Shown here in pieces: positions 31,734 to 41,486 of a stretch of DNA of 64,000 bases (positions are counted from its first letter, which is position 1; every line of letters starts with the position of its first letter). This DNA comes from Pseudomonas phenolilytica (lineage in GTDB: Bacteria > Pseudomonadota > Gammaproteobacteria > Pseudomonadales > Pseudomonadaceae), in NCBI RefSeq assembly GCF_021432765.1, contig NZ_CP058908.1, positions 574,001 through 638,000 on the forward strand. Direction: 5' to 3'. Both the position numbers and the translations under genes were made by a program. The notes under the pieces are model-generated. The model had not been told where the DNA came from, ran no database searches, and was given only the letters and a program-made list of their open reading frames with translations.

Positions 31734-32191
31734 TCCACCACCTTCAGCAACATCTGGCCGCCGTGCAGCCGCACACGGCCGTCTGGGGTGTCCACGGCAA
31801 TGGCGCCCGGTGCCAGACGGGCTATATCGCCGCCGAGCAGATTCAACGTGCCACGCTGCAGGCGCGCATCGAACCGCAACTGATCCTCGGCCGGGGCGAA
31901 GCGATAGTCGTCCAGCACCAGCTCGCTGTGCGGACCGAACGAAAGCACACTGCCGTCGCTGAGGATCACGCCCAGCGCGCCGCCTTCGCCGGTGCTCAGC
32001 GTTACCCCGGGGATGATCGCCTGGCCGACCCGGGCAGCATTGGTATAACCACGGCTACTGACATAGGCCGCGCCCTCGACGCGGGCCACATGCCCGCTGG
32101 GCTCGGGCAGGTCGGTTGCAGCGGCCGTGGCCAGCCACAGCGCCGGCAAACCGGCCACGCAGCGCAACAGCTTCAGGTGCGGATCGTTCAT
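31730..32191 (-). CDS. Secreted FecR-domain protein
   Basis: A protein of about 153 residues with an N-terminal signal peptide (LLRCVAGLPALWLATAAA) and then a FecR-type beta domain: GHVARVEGAAYV, VTLSTGEGGALGVILSDGSV and LNLLGGDIARLAPGAIAV. Unlike anti-sigma FecR it lacks the cytoplasmic N-terminal domain, and no sigma factor is adjacent. The start at 32191 is the ATG after GAGAGA; an in-frame extension to 32503 has no support. It forms a two-gene unit with the OmpA-like lipoprotein. FecR-OmpA pairs are often found with CHASE2 sensor or cyclase genes, but none is present here. Function unknown. Confidence 0.8.
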   Translation of the reverse strand: MNDPHLKLLRCVAGLPALWLATAAATDLPEPSGHVARVEGAAYVSSRGYTNAARVGQAIIPGVTLSTGEGGALGVILSDGSVLSFGPHSELVLDDYRFAPAEDQLRFDARLQRGTLNLLGGDIARLAPGAIAVDTPDGRVRLHGGQMLLKVVE

Positions 32192-32612
32192 CGGTCTCTC
32201 GAATCGACAGCTAGCGGAACGGCAATGATTAAGCCGAACCACTAAGGCAGTTGAAATCGGCAAAAGATTCCGCAGCGCCGCATGCAATCGCACCGGCGCG
32301 AGCGGTGTCGGGTGTGCATACGCTCTTGCTCCCAAGAGCACGAAAGGGTTCCGTCGACGACCTGTCATTCGTCGCAAACCTGCCGTCCGTTCGTCGCGTG
32401 ACGGTCCGGGCGACCTCGCTTGCCGTATCCTCGCCGCTGGCGGTTGATTAAAAACCGACCAGCGGTCTGGCACAGAACAGCATCCATAAGCTAGCGACCG
32501 CACGCACAGCGTGCTGTGCGCCGGCGGGTTTCGCCCGCATCAGAAAACTGTGGTCTGCCCTGTCGGGCAGTGTTTTTATCGACGCGTCGGGCCTGCCCCG
32601 ATTGGATGTGAA
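32192..32612. other. 421-nt divergent intergenic region with hairpins
   Basis: No gene is seen between the divergent FecR-domain and FtsH-like genes. The region is less GC-rich than its neighbours in parts (for example GGTTGATTAAAAACCGACC near 32440-32460). It holds a perfect 7-bp hairpin at 32322-32339 (GCTCTTG, loop CTCC, CAAGAGC). The last 110 nt carry the structured element listed separately. Promoters of both flanking genes must lie here, but I cannot point to a convincing -35/-10 pair. Confidence 0.6.
32503..32579 (+). ncRNA. Structured leader or small RNA ending in an intrinsic terminator
   Basis: Three consecutive hairpins read on the plus strand: CGCACAG/CTGTGCG (32503-32520, tetraloop), GCGGG/CCCGC (32524-32538) and CTGCCC/GGGCAG (32555-32570, TGTC loop). 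The last stem is directly followed by TGTTTTTA, the pattern of an intrinsic terminator. It ends about 34 nt before the FtsH-like ATG. It could be an attenuator in the leader of that gene or the 3' end of an independent small RNA. No known RNA family is recognised. The structure is seen; the role is inference. Confidence 0.5.
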
Positions 32613-34580
<1,968 letters not shown>

Positions 34581-34644
34581 GGCCGGCGCGAGGCGCACCT
34601 CGGGAACGGGTTCGGCGGAGCTGCGGTGGCCTCCTCGAACGCCG

Positions 34645-35262
34645 CTAGTCCAGCACCACCAGCCGATTGGGCAGCTCGTTGCGCGCATGGGTGGCCGGCA
34701 CATGCCGCGCCAGCAGCGCGCCGGCCGACTCGATGCAGCCGAGGAAGCCCTCGAGCACCTGGCCCTGCTTCACCCGTTCGGTGAAGGCGGCGACAATCGT
34801 CTCCCAGGCGGCATTGTCGATACGGCTGGCGATGCCGCGGTCGACGAGGATCTCCACATAGCGCTCCGCCTCGCTGACGAAGATCAGCACGCCGGTATCG
34901 GCCTCGGTGTGATGCAGGTTCAGCTCGATGAACTGCCGTCGCGCCAGGTTGCAGGCCCGCCAGTTGCGCACCGCGCGCGGAATCAGCCGACTGGTCAGCG
35001 CCGGCGCGCGGAACGCCACGGCCAGCACGAGAAACGTCGCCCATTGCACCAGCAGCTGCTGCCAGGCATTCAGCCAGCCGCCGAAGAACAGCAACGCGCC
35101 GGGCAGCAGCAAGGCGATCAGGCTGGCCCAGAGCAGCGGAATGTAGCGGTAGTCGTCGGCCTGCGCGGCCAGCACGGTCACCACCTCGGCATCGGTGTCG
35201 CGCTCGATGCGCTCGATCGCCGCGGCTACCTGTTGCAGCTCGCTCTCGCTCAGTAAGGTCAT
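34645..35262 (-). CDS. TPM domain membrane protein
   Basis: A 205-residue protein with two adjacent membrane helices (about 40-58 and 65-85) between the halves of a TPM-like region. The N-terminal half has AAAIERIERDTDAEVVTVLA and the C-terminal part has TGVLIFVSEAERYVEILVDRGIA, the TPM (DUF477) core seen in YgcG and Psb32-type proteins. Predicted to sit in the inner membrane. It is the third gene of a LemA-TPM-TPM operon, starting 18 nt after the preceding gene. Function unknown; TPM proteins are linked to membrane or photosystem repair in plants, which does not carry over here. Confidence 0.82.
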   Translation of the reverse strand: MTLLSESELQQVAAAIERIERDTDAEVVTVLAAQADDYRYIPLLWASLIALLLPGALLFFGGWLNAWQQLLVQWATFLVLAVAFRAPALTSRLIPRAVRNWRACNLARRQFIELNLHHTEADTGVLIFVSEAERYVEILVDRGIASRIDNAAWETIVAAFTERVKQGQVLEGFLGCIESAGALLARHVPATHARNELPNRLVVLD

Positions 35263-35280
35263 TGCGCGTCCATCGTTCGA

Positions 35281-36027
35281 TTACCAGCCACCAGAGGCAC
35301 CGCCGCCGCCGAAGCCGCCGCCCCCTCCGCCAAAAACTCCACCGCCGCCGAAGCCGCCCCCACCGCCGCGACCCATGCCACCCAGCAACGCGCCGAGCAG
35401 CAGCGCGCGGCGACCACCGCGCCCGCCACGACCGCCGCCGATGAGGAAGATCGCCACCAGCATCAGGAAGAATCCGAGGATGCCCAGGCCGCCCGGCTCC
35501 TGCGAACCCATCGGCATTGCCGGGCGCAGTGCCGCGCTTTGCAGCGGATCGCCGCCGAGCACCTGGATCATCGCCTCGGCGCCGGCGCTGATGCCTCGCG
35601 CAAAATCGCCCTCGCGAAAGGCCGGCACGATGATGCCGTTGATGATCAGCGAAGACTGCGCATCGGTCAGCCGCCCTTCCAGGCCATAGCCGACCTCGAT
35701 GCGCACTCGCCGTTCGTCGCGCGCCACGATCAGCAGCGCGCCGTTATCCTCGCCGCGCTGACCGATCCCCCAGGCGCGTCCCAGCGCCACGCCAAACTCC
35801 TCGATACTGCGGCCCTGCAGATCCGGCACGGTCACGACCACCACCTGCTCGGTGGTGGCCTGCTCGTGCGCGGCGAGCATGCGCGTCAGGCGCGCCTCGG
35901 TCGCGGCGTCGAGCAGCTCGGCGCCATCCACCACCCGACCGCTCAGCGCCGGCAACGCCAGCGGCTGCGCGGCGACGCCCGCAGCCCAGAACAGCAGGCC
36001 GAGCAGCAGAACCGACGCGAATCTCAC
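35281..36027 (-). CDS. YgcG-like TPM domain protein with Gly-rich tail
   Basis: A 248-residue protein with a signal peptide (about 1-20), a periplasmic TPM domain (about 30-150; VVDGAELLDA, VVVVTVPDLQG, RVRIEVGYGLEGRLTDAQ), one membrane helix at about 180-198 and a C-terminal Gly-rich tail ending GGGASGGW. This is the standard YgcG layout. It starts with a GTG that overlaps the LemA-family stop (GTGA at 36024-36027). LemA and TPM proteins are commonly encoded together; their joint role is unknown. Confidence 0.88.
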   Translation of the reverse strand: MRFASVLLLGLLFWAAGVAAQPLALPALSGRVVDGAELLDAATEARLTRMLAAHEQATTEQVVVVTVPDLQGRSIEEFGVALGRAWGIGQRGEDNGALLIVARDERRVRIEVGYGLEGRLTDAQSSLIINGIIVPAFREGDFARGISAGAEAMIQVLGGDPLQSAALRPAMPMGSQEPGGLGILGFFLMLVAIFLIGGGRGGRGGRRALLLGALLGGMGRGGGGGFGGGGVFGGGGGGFGGGGASGGW

Positions 36028-36632
36028 TGGAATTTCACTTGCGGCGCCTGTTCGGCGTTCTGGGCGGTGGCCTCGAAGGTTTCGCGGATCGGCATGTCGC
36101 TGTACATCAGCGTGTGCCAGATGCGCCCGGGGAAGGTGCGAATCTCGGTGTTGTAGCGTTCGACCGCGGCAATGAAGTCACGCCGTGCCACGGCGATGCG
36201 GTTTTCGGTGCCCTCCAGCTGTGACTGCAGGGCCAGGAAGTTCTGGTTGGATTTCAGCTCCGGATAGCGCTCGGAAACCACCATCAGGCGACTCAGCGCA
36301 CCGGTCAGCTGGTTCTGCGCCTGCTGGAACTGCTGCAGCTGCTCGGGGTTGTCCAGGGTGCTGGCGTCCACCTGGATGGAGGTGGCCTTGGCCCGCGCCT
36401 CGATCACTGCGGTCAGGGTTTCCTGCTCCTGGCGGGCGAAGCCCTTGACTGTCTCCACCAGGTTGGGGATCAGGTCGGCGCGGCGCTGATACTGGTTCTC
36501 CACCTGCGCCCAGGCGGATTTCACCTGCTCGTCGTACTGCGGAATGTTGTTGATGCCGCAGCCGCTGAGCAGCGCGGAGAAAAACAGCAAAATCGCCAGT
36601 TGCCAGGTAGATCTGAAGCGCTGCGTCTGCAT
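36024..36632 (-). CDS. LemA family lipoprotein
   Basis: A protein of about 202 residues. It has an N-terminal signal with the lipobox LLSGC, then the LemA domain: QVENQYQRRADLIPNLVETV, FARQEQETLTAVIEARAKA, LSRLMVVSERYPELKSNQNF and RDFIAAVERYNTEIRTFP, a long helical bundle. The start is set at the ATG at 36632, which puts the signal peptide close to the N-terminus; an ATG at 36647 is also possible. First gene of the LemA-TPM-TPM operon. Confidence 0.9.
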   Translation of the reverse strand: MQTQRFRSTWQLAILLFFSALLSGCGINNIPQYDEQVKSAWAQVENQYQRRADLIPNLVETVKGFARQEQETLTAVIEARAKATSIQVDASTLDNPEQLQQFQQAQNQLTGALSRLMVVSERYPELKSNQNFLALQSQLEGTENRIAVARRDFIAAVERYNTEIRTFPGRIWHTLMYSDMPIRETFEATAQNAEQAPQVKFQ

Positions 36633-36718
36633 GATCCGCTCGTCCATTTCAGTGGTGGGTTACTGCATAAGGATAGCCAAGCGCCGGCAGAGTTCAGGCG
36701 GACCGATTGCCGCTGCGC

Positions 36719-37660
36719 CTAGGCACCGGCCAGAACGTAAGCACCATTGCGCCAGGGCGCCTGCGCCAGCAGTGCCGAACAGCGCGTTTGCAGATAGTCG
36801 TGCAGCAGCCGTACCGGCTTGCCGAGCTGCGCGCGATGGGCGCAGAGCAGGCTGAGCGGCGCCGCCTCGCCGAGACAGTCTGGCAACAGCACCTGTAGAC
36901 GGCCCGCGGCCACGTCGTCGGCGATGTCCAGCCAGGACTTGTAGGCCAGCCCACCGCCGGCCAGCGCCCAGCGCCGCACCACGTCGGCATCGTCGCTGAC
37001 CCGATCACCGCTGACCTGCACGGTGAGCGCCCGCCGTCCCTCCTGAAAGCACCAGCGGTCGTGCACACGTCCGGCGAGCATGAAGCGCAGGCAGTTGTGC
37101 GCCGCCAGCTCGTCCAGCCGCCGTGGTTCGCCGTGGCGCTGCAGGTAGGCAGGCGAGGCGCACAGCACACGGCGGTTCTCGCCAGCGACCGGCAGCGCGA
37201 CAAGGCTGGAATCCTCCGGCGCGCCATAGCGCAGGACCAGGTCCACCGGCTGACGGAACAGATCGGTCAGCCCGTCGCCCAGCAGCAGGCGCAGCTGCAA
37301 CTGCGGATGACTCGCCTGGAATTCGTCGAGCCAGGGCAGCAGAACGTTGCGACCGAAGTCCGATGGCGCCGACAGCTGCAGCACACCACTGATCGCCTCA
37401 CGCCCGCCAGCGAGCGCCTGGGCGCCCTCGTGCAGGCTGGCCAGTGCTGCCCGGGCATGCAGCAGATACGCCTCTCCCTCGGCGGTCAGACGCAGGCTGC
37501 GGGTGGAGCGCACGAACAGTCGCGCGCCCAGGCTCGCCTCCAGGCGCTTCAAGGCCGCACTGGCCACCGCCGGCGACACGTCGAGCCCGCGCGCGGCGGC
37601 GGAAAGGCTGCCACTGTCGGCGGTACGGACGAACAGCTGCAGGTCGTCGATACGCAGCAT
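36719..37660 (-). CDS. LysR family transcriptional regulator
   Basis: A 313-residue LysR-type regulator. The N-terminal winged helix-turn-helix (about 1-60) has SLSAAARGLDVSPAVASAALKRLEASLGARLF. The rest is the effector-binding domain with the periplasmic-binding-protein fold (about 90-300). The start is the ATG at 37660 (MLRIDDLQLF); the 34-residue upstream extension is unsupported. It diverges from a zinc-type dehydrogenase gene 100 nt away, the usual LysR-target layout, so it probably controls that gene. Confidence 0.92.
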   Translation of the reverse strand: MLRIDDLQLFVRTADSGSLSAAARGLDVSPAVASAALKRLEASLGARLFVRSTRSLRLTAEGEAYLLHARAALASLHEGAQALAGGREAISGVLQLSAPSDFGRNVLLPWLDEFQASHPQLQLRLLLGDGLTDLFRQPVDLVLRYGAPEDSSLVALPVAGENRRVLCASPAYLQRHGEPRRLDELAAHNCLRFMLAGRVHDRWCFQEGRRALTVQVSGDRVSDDADVVRRWALAGGGLAYKSWLDIADDVAAGRLQVLLPDCLGEAAPLSLLCAHRAQLGKPVRLLHDYLQTRCSALLAQAPWRNGAYVLAGA

Positions 37661-37679
37661 TTTCAAAATCCTGTTGAAA
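37661..37679. promoter_or_regulatory. Candidate LysR-type operator
   Basis: An inverted repeat TTTCAA-N7-TTGAAA (37661-37679) directly abuts the LysR start codon, inside the 100-nt divergent promoter region. The spacing fits a LysR half-site pair, and its place over the regulator's own ribosome-binding region suggests autoregulation. Inferred from sequence symmetry only. Confidence 0.4.
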
Positions 37680-37760
37680 GAGCCTCGCTTATCGCCCCGT
37701 TTTTCCGCCGCGTCAAATAGCTGAGCATGCCCCTCCACCGAATCCATACGGAGCAACAGC

Positions 37761-38774
37761 ATGAAAGCGGTCGCCTACTCTGAATCCCTCGCCATCGACG
37801 ATCCCCGCGCGCTGCAGGACGTGGAACTGCCCGAGCCGGTACCCGGCCCGCGCGATCTGCTGGTGGAGGTGCGCGCCATTTCGGTCAACCCGGTGGATAC
37901 CAAGGTACGCCGCAACACGCAGCCCGAGGGCGGTCAGCCGAAGGTGCTGGGCTGGGACGTCGCCGGTGTGGTCGTCGGGGTGGGCAGCGAAGTCAGCCTG
38001 TTCAAGGTCGGCGACGAGGTGTTCTACGCAGGCTCCATCGCCCGCGCCGGCGGCAACAGCGAACGCCATCTGGTGGATGAGCGCATCGTCGGGCGCAAGC
38101 CGCGGAGCCTGAGCTTCGCCGAGGCCGCCGCACTGCCGCTGACCGCCATCACCGCCTGGGAGCTGCTGTTCGAACGCCTGCAACTGGTGGAAGGCCAGGG
38201 CGCCGGGCAGCAGTTGCTGATCGTCGGTGCCGCCGGCGGCGTCGGTTCGATCATGCTGCAGCTGGCCCGTCAGCTCACGAAGGTCAGCGTGATCGCCACC
38301 GCCTCGCGCCCGGAAACCCAGGCCTGGGCCCGCGAACTCGGCGCCCATCATGTCATCGACCATAGCCAGCCGCTGCACGCCGAGCTGCAGCGCGCCGGTT
38401 TCGCCAGCGTCAGCCATGTCGCCAGCCTGACCCAGACCGATCAGCATTTCGACCAGCTGGTCGAGGCACTGACGCCGCAGGGCCGCCTGGCGCTCATCGA
38501 CGATCCGGCCCAGCCGCTGGACGTGATGAAGCTCAAGCGCAAGAGTCTGTCGCTGCACTGGGAGCTGATGTTCACCCGCTCACTGTTCGAGACGCCGGAC
38601 ATGATCGAGCAGCACCACCTGCTGCAGCGCGTCAGCCAGCTGGTCGATCTGGGCGTGCTGCGCACCACCCTCGGCGAGCACTTCGGCACCATCAACGCGG
38701 CCAACCTGCGTCGCGCCCATGCCCTGCTGGAAAGCGGCAAGGCCAAGGGCAAGATCGTGCTGGAAGGCTTCTGA
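37761..38774 (+). CDS. Zinc-binding-type alcohol dehydrogenase/quinone reductase family protein
   Basis: A 337-residue medium-chain dehydrogenase of the QOR-like branch (TIGR02817-type). It opens MKAVAYSESLAIDDPRALQ, has NPVDTKVR, VLGWDVAGVV and GSIARAGGNSERHLVDE, and the nucleotide-binding glycine motif GAAGGVGS at about residues 152-159. The structural-zinc cysteines are absent and the catalytic zinc ligands appear incomplete, so despite the family name it probably does not need zinc. It likely reduces a quinone or enal with NADPH. It lies divergent from a LysR regulator and converges on gcdG. Confidence 0.85.
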   Translation: MKAVAYSESLAIDDPRALQDVELPEPVPGPRDLLVEVRAISVNPVDTKVRRNTQPEGGQPKVLGWDVAGVVVGVGSEVSLFKVGDEVFYAGSIARAGGNSERHLVDERIVGRKPRSLSFAEAAALPLTAITAWELLFERLQLVEGQGAGQQLLIVGAAGGVGSIMLQLARQLTKVSVIATASRPETQAWARELGAHHVIDHSQPLHAELQRAGFASVSHVASLTQTDQHFDQLVEALTPQGRLALIDDPAQPLDVMKLKRKSLSLHWELMFTRSLFETPDMIEQHHLLQRVSQLVDLGVLRTTLGEHFGTINAANLRRAHALLESGKAKGKIVLEGF

Positions 38775-38791
38775 GCTAGATAGCCTCCAGG

Positions 38792-40015
38792 CTAGATCAC
38801 TCCGGCCGCGCGCAGGCCGGCGATCTGCTCGTCGTTCATGCCCAGCAGCCGCTGCAACAGCGCCTCGCTGTGCTCGCCGAGCAGTGGTGGCGGGTTGCGG
38901 TACGCCACTGGCGAAGCGGACAGCCGCAGCGGGCTGGCCACCTGCGGCACGCTACCGGCCAGCGGGTGCGGCATGTCGACCTTGAGGCCACGATGCCGTA
39001 CCTGCGGGTCGGCAAACACCTGGGCAAGGTCGTTGACCGGCCCGCAAGGCACTCCAGCCCGCTCCAGCGCCGCCAGCCATTCGGCGGTGGTGCGGAACAC
39101 CGTGGCCTGGCGAATCAGCGGAATCAGCTCGGTACGATGAGCGACCCGCGCCTTGTTGCTGGCGAAACGCGGGTCAGCGGCCCATTCGGGATGACCGGCG
39201 ACTTCGCAGAACTTGCGAAACTGACCGTCGTTGCCGACGGTGAGGATGATGTCGCCGTCGGCAGTGGGGAAATCCTGATAGGGAACGATGTTCGGATGGG
39301 CATTGCCCATGCGCCTGGGCGCCACGCCGGTGGTGAGATAGTTGAGCGCCTGGTTGCCGAGGCAGGCGACCTGCACGTCGAGCAGCGCCGTGTCGATATG
39401 CTGGCCCTCGCCGCTGCGTTCGCGATGTGCCAGCGCAGCGAGCACGCCAACGGTGGCGTACAGACCGGTGAGGATATCGGTCAGCGCCACGCCGACCTTC
39501 ACCGGCCCGGCGCCCTCCTCCGCATCGCTGCGGCCGGTCAGGCTCATCAGCCCGCCGAGCCCCTGGATCATGAAGTCGTAGCCGGCGCGTGTGGCGTAGG
39601 GGCCGTCCTGGCCGAAACCGGTGATCGAGCAGTAGATCAGCCGCGGATTGATCGCCTTCAGGCTTTCGTAATCCAACCCGTAGGCGGCCAGCCCACCGAC
39701 CTTGAAATTCTCCAGCAGCACATCGCACTGCGCCACCAGCTCGCGGATGACGCGTTGGCCCTCGGGCCGGGTGAAGTCGGCGGTCAGCGACTGCTTGTTG
39801 CGGTTGGCGGTCAGGTAATAGGCCGCCTCCGAGGTGTTCTCGCCGTGCTGGTCCTTGAGATAGGGCGGGCCCCAATGGCGGGTATCGTCGCCCGTGCCGG
39901 GGCGCTCGACTTTGATCACCTCGGCGCCGAGATCACCGAGGATCTGCCCGCACCAGGGCCCGGCGAGCACGCGCGACAGGTCGAGAACGCGGATATGGGA
40001 CAGGGCGCCGGGCAT
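38792..40015 (-). CDS. gcdG: Class III CoA-transferase, probable succinyl-CoA:glutarate CoA-transferase
   Basis: A 407-residue CaiB/BaiF family CoA-transferase. It begins with SHIRVLDLSRVLAGPWC, has the catalytic Asp in AGYDFMIQGLGG (about residue 172) and the conserved VGVALTDILTGLYA. Next to glutaryl-CoA dehydrogenase it most likely activates glutarate to glutaryl-CoA, the role of GcdG in Pseudomonas lysine/glutarate catabolism. It is downstream of gcdH on the same strand, with a 114-nt gap holding a pair of dispersed palindromes. Confidence 0.88.
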   Translation of the reverse strand: MPGALSHIRVLDLSRVLAGPWCGQILGDLGAEVIKVERPGTGDDTRHWGPPYLKDQHGENTSEAAYYLTANRNKQSLTADFTRPEGQRVIRELVAQCDVLLENFKVGGLAAYGLDYESLKAINPRLIYCSITGFGQDGPYATRAGYDFMIQGLGGLMSLTGRSDAEEGAGPVKVGVALTDILTGLYATVGVLAALAHRERSGEGQHIDTALLDVQVACLGNQALNYLTTGVAPRRMGNAHPNIVPYQDFPTADGDIILTVGNDGQFRKFCEVAGHPEWAADPRFASNKARVAHRTELIPLIRQATVFRTTAEWLAALERAGVPCGPVNDLAQVFADPQVRHRGLKVDMPHPLAGSVPQVASPLRLSASPVAYRNPPPLLGEHSEALLQRLLGMNDEQIAGLRAAGVI

Positions 40016-40033
40016 CGCGACTTCCTTCGTGGG

Positions 40034-40122
40034 TAGGGTGGAAAATGACCGCAGGTCTTTTCCACCAATGGATACGGGACCGGGAGCAAAGGTGGAAAAC
40101 GCTGGCGCGGTTTTCCACCCTA
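40034..40122. repeat. Paired REP-like palindromes between gcdH and gcdG
   Basis: Two adjacent palindromes: GGTGGAAAA (40037-40045) with TTTTCCACC (40058-40066), then GGTGGAAAAC (40091-40100) with GTTTTCCACC (40110-40119). The outer ends TAGGGTGGAAAA and TTTTCCACCCTA are themselves inverted, so the pair has a back-to-back layout like bacterial interspersed mosaic elements. The same core recurs near 42.5, 49.6 and, more weakly, 54.5 kb. It is located within the gcdH-gcdG transcription unit. Confidence 0.8.
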
Positions 40123-40129
40123 CGAACCG

Positions 40130-41311
40130 TCAGAAGAACGCCTGGATGCCGGTCTGCGCGCGGCCGAGGATCAGTGCATGCACATCGTGGGTGCCCTCGT
40201 AGGTGTTCACCACCTCCAGGTTGACCAGGTGCCGGGCCACGCCGAACTCGTCGCTGATGCCATTGCCGCCCATCATGTCGCGCGCCATGCGCGCCACGTC
40301 GAGTGCCTTGCCGCAGCTGTTGCGCTTCATGATCGAGGTGATTTCCACCGCGGCGGTGCCCTCGTCCTTCATGCGGCCGAGGCGCAGGCAACCCTGCAGG
40401 GCCAGGGTGATCTCGGTCTGCATGTCGGCCAGCTTCTTCTGGATCAGCTGGTTGGCCGCCAGCGGCCGACCGAACTGCTGGCGGTCGAGCACGTACTGGC
40501 GCGCGGTGTACCAGCAGAACTCGGCGGCGCCCAGTGCACCCCAGCTGATGCCGTAGCGGGCACTGTTCAGGCAGGTGAACGGCCCCTTCAGCCCGCGCAC
40601 ATCGGGGAAGGCGTTCTCTTCCGGGCAGAACACGTTGTCCATGACGATCTCGCCGGTGATCGAGGCGCGCAGGCCGACTTTTCCGTGAATCGTCGGGGCG
40701 GACAGCCCTTCCCAGCCCTTTTCCAGCACGAAGCCGCGAATCTCGCCGGCGTCATCCTTGGCCCAGACCACGAAGACATCGGCGATCGGGCTGTTGGTGA
40801 TCCACATCTTGCTGCCGGACAGGCGATAGCCGCCGTCGACCTTTTTCGCCCGGGTGACCATCGAGCCAGGGTCGGAGCCGTGGTTCGGCTCGGTGAGGCC
40901 GAAGCAGCCGATGTATTCGCCGCTGGCCAGCTTGGGCAGGTACTTCTGCCTGGTCGCCTCGTTGCCGAACTCGAAGATCGGCACCATCACCAGCGAGGAC
41001 TGCACACTCATCATCGAGCGGTAGCCCGAATCGATGCGCTCGACCTCGCGGGCGATCAGACCGTAGCACACGTAGTTCAGCCCGCTGCCGCCGTAGGCTT
41101 CGGGAATGGTCGCGCCGAGCAGGCCGGTCTCGCCCATCTCGCGAAAGATCGCCGGATCGGTGCGCTCATGGCGGAAGGCTTCCAGCACCCGCGGCGCCAG
41201 CTTGTCGGCGGCGAACTGCGCGGCGCTGGTCTGCACCATGCGCTCTTCCTCGGTCAGCTGCTGGTCGAGCAGCAGCGGGTCGATCCAGTTGAAGCTTGCT
41301 TTGCCGGCCAT
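40130..41311 (-). CDS. gcdH: Glutaryl-CoA dehydrogenase
   Basis: Oxidatively decarboxylates glutaryl-CoA to crotonyl-CoA in lysine/glutarate degradation, passing electrons to ETF. The 393-residue acyl-CoA dehydrogenase has the FAD/substrate motifs [16 protein letters not shown] and [18 protein letters not shown], the Arg in [11 protein letters not shown], and the catalytic Glu in [12 protein letters not shown] (about residue 370). These match GcdH rather than short-chain dehydrogenases. The ATG at 41311 follows AGAGGAG at good distance. It is first of the gcdH-gcdG unit and divergent from the LysR gene gcdR. Confidence 0.96.
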   Translation of the reverse strand: MAGKASFNWIDPLLLDQQLTEEERMVQTSAAQFAADKLAPRVLEAFRHERTDPAIFREMGETGLLGATIPEAYGGSGLNYVCYGLIAREVERIDSGYRSMMSVQSSLVMVPIFEFGNEATRQKYLPKLASGEYIGCFGLTEPNHGSDPGSMVTRAKKVDGGYRLSGSKMWITNSPIADVFVVWAKDDAGEIRGFVLEKGWEGLSAPTIHGKVGLRASITGEIVMDNVFCPEENAFPDVRGLKGPFTCLNSARYGISWGALGAAEFCWYTARQYVLDRQQFGRPLAANQLIQKKLADMQTEITLALQGCLRLGRMKDEGTAAVEITSIMKRNSCGKALDVARMARDMMGGNGISDEFGVARHLVNLEVVNTYEGTHDVHALILGRAQTGIQAFF

Positions 41312-41437
41312 TCGGGAGGCTCCTCTTGTTGTCTTCGGCACCGCGGGCGCGCGGGCGGGATGAGCTGATCCTAGGCGCCGCGACGGTGCGTCGCAAACGA
41401 GGATTTCGCACCAAGCTGTGCGTTTTGATCACTCCGA

Positions 41438-41468
41438 GATAAGCTCCGGGTCCATTATCAGGCTTATC
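41438..41468. promoter_or_regulatory. Candidate GcdR operator
   Basis: Inverted repeat GATAAGC (41438-41444) and GCTTATC (41462-41468) separated by 17 nt, containing an inner ATAA/TTAT pair. It lies in the 175-nt divergent region between gcdH and the LysR gene, 18 nt before the LysR start. Its position and symmetry fit a LysR-family binding site; no site consensus was checked. Confidence 0.45.
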
Positions 41469-41486
41469 CCGTGAGGTCTTTGCATA

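Noticed and set aside
32466..32485. Possible sigma-54 promoter (TGGCAC followed by GCA) before the FtsH-like gene
   Set aside because: The GG-to-GC spacing is 9 nt rather than the required 10 and the -12 half lacks TTGC.
35281..35390. Glycine-codon tract at the end of the YgcG-like gene taken as a tandem repeat element
   Set aside because: It encodes the usual Gly-rich tail of YgcG-type proteins and needs no separate explanation.
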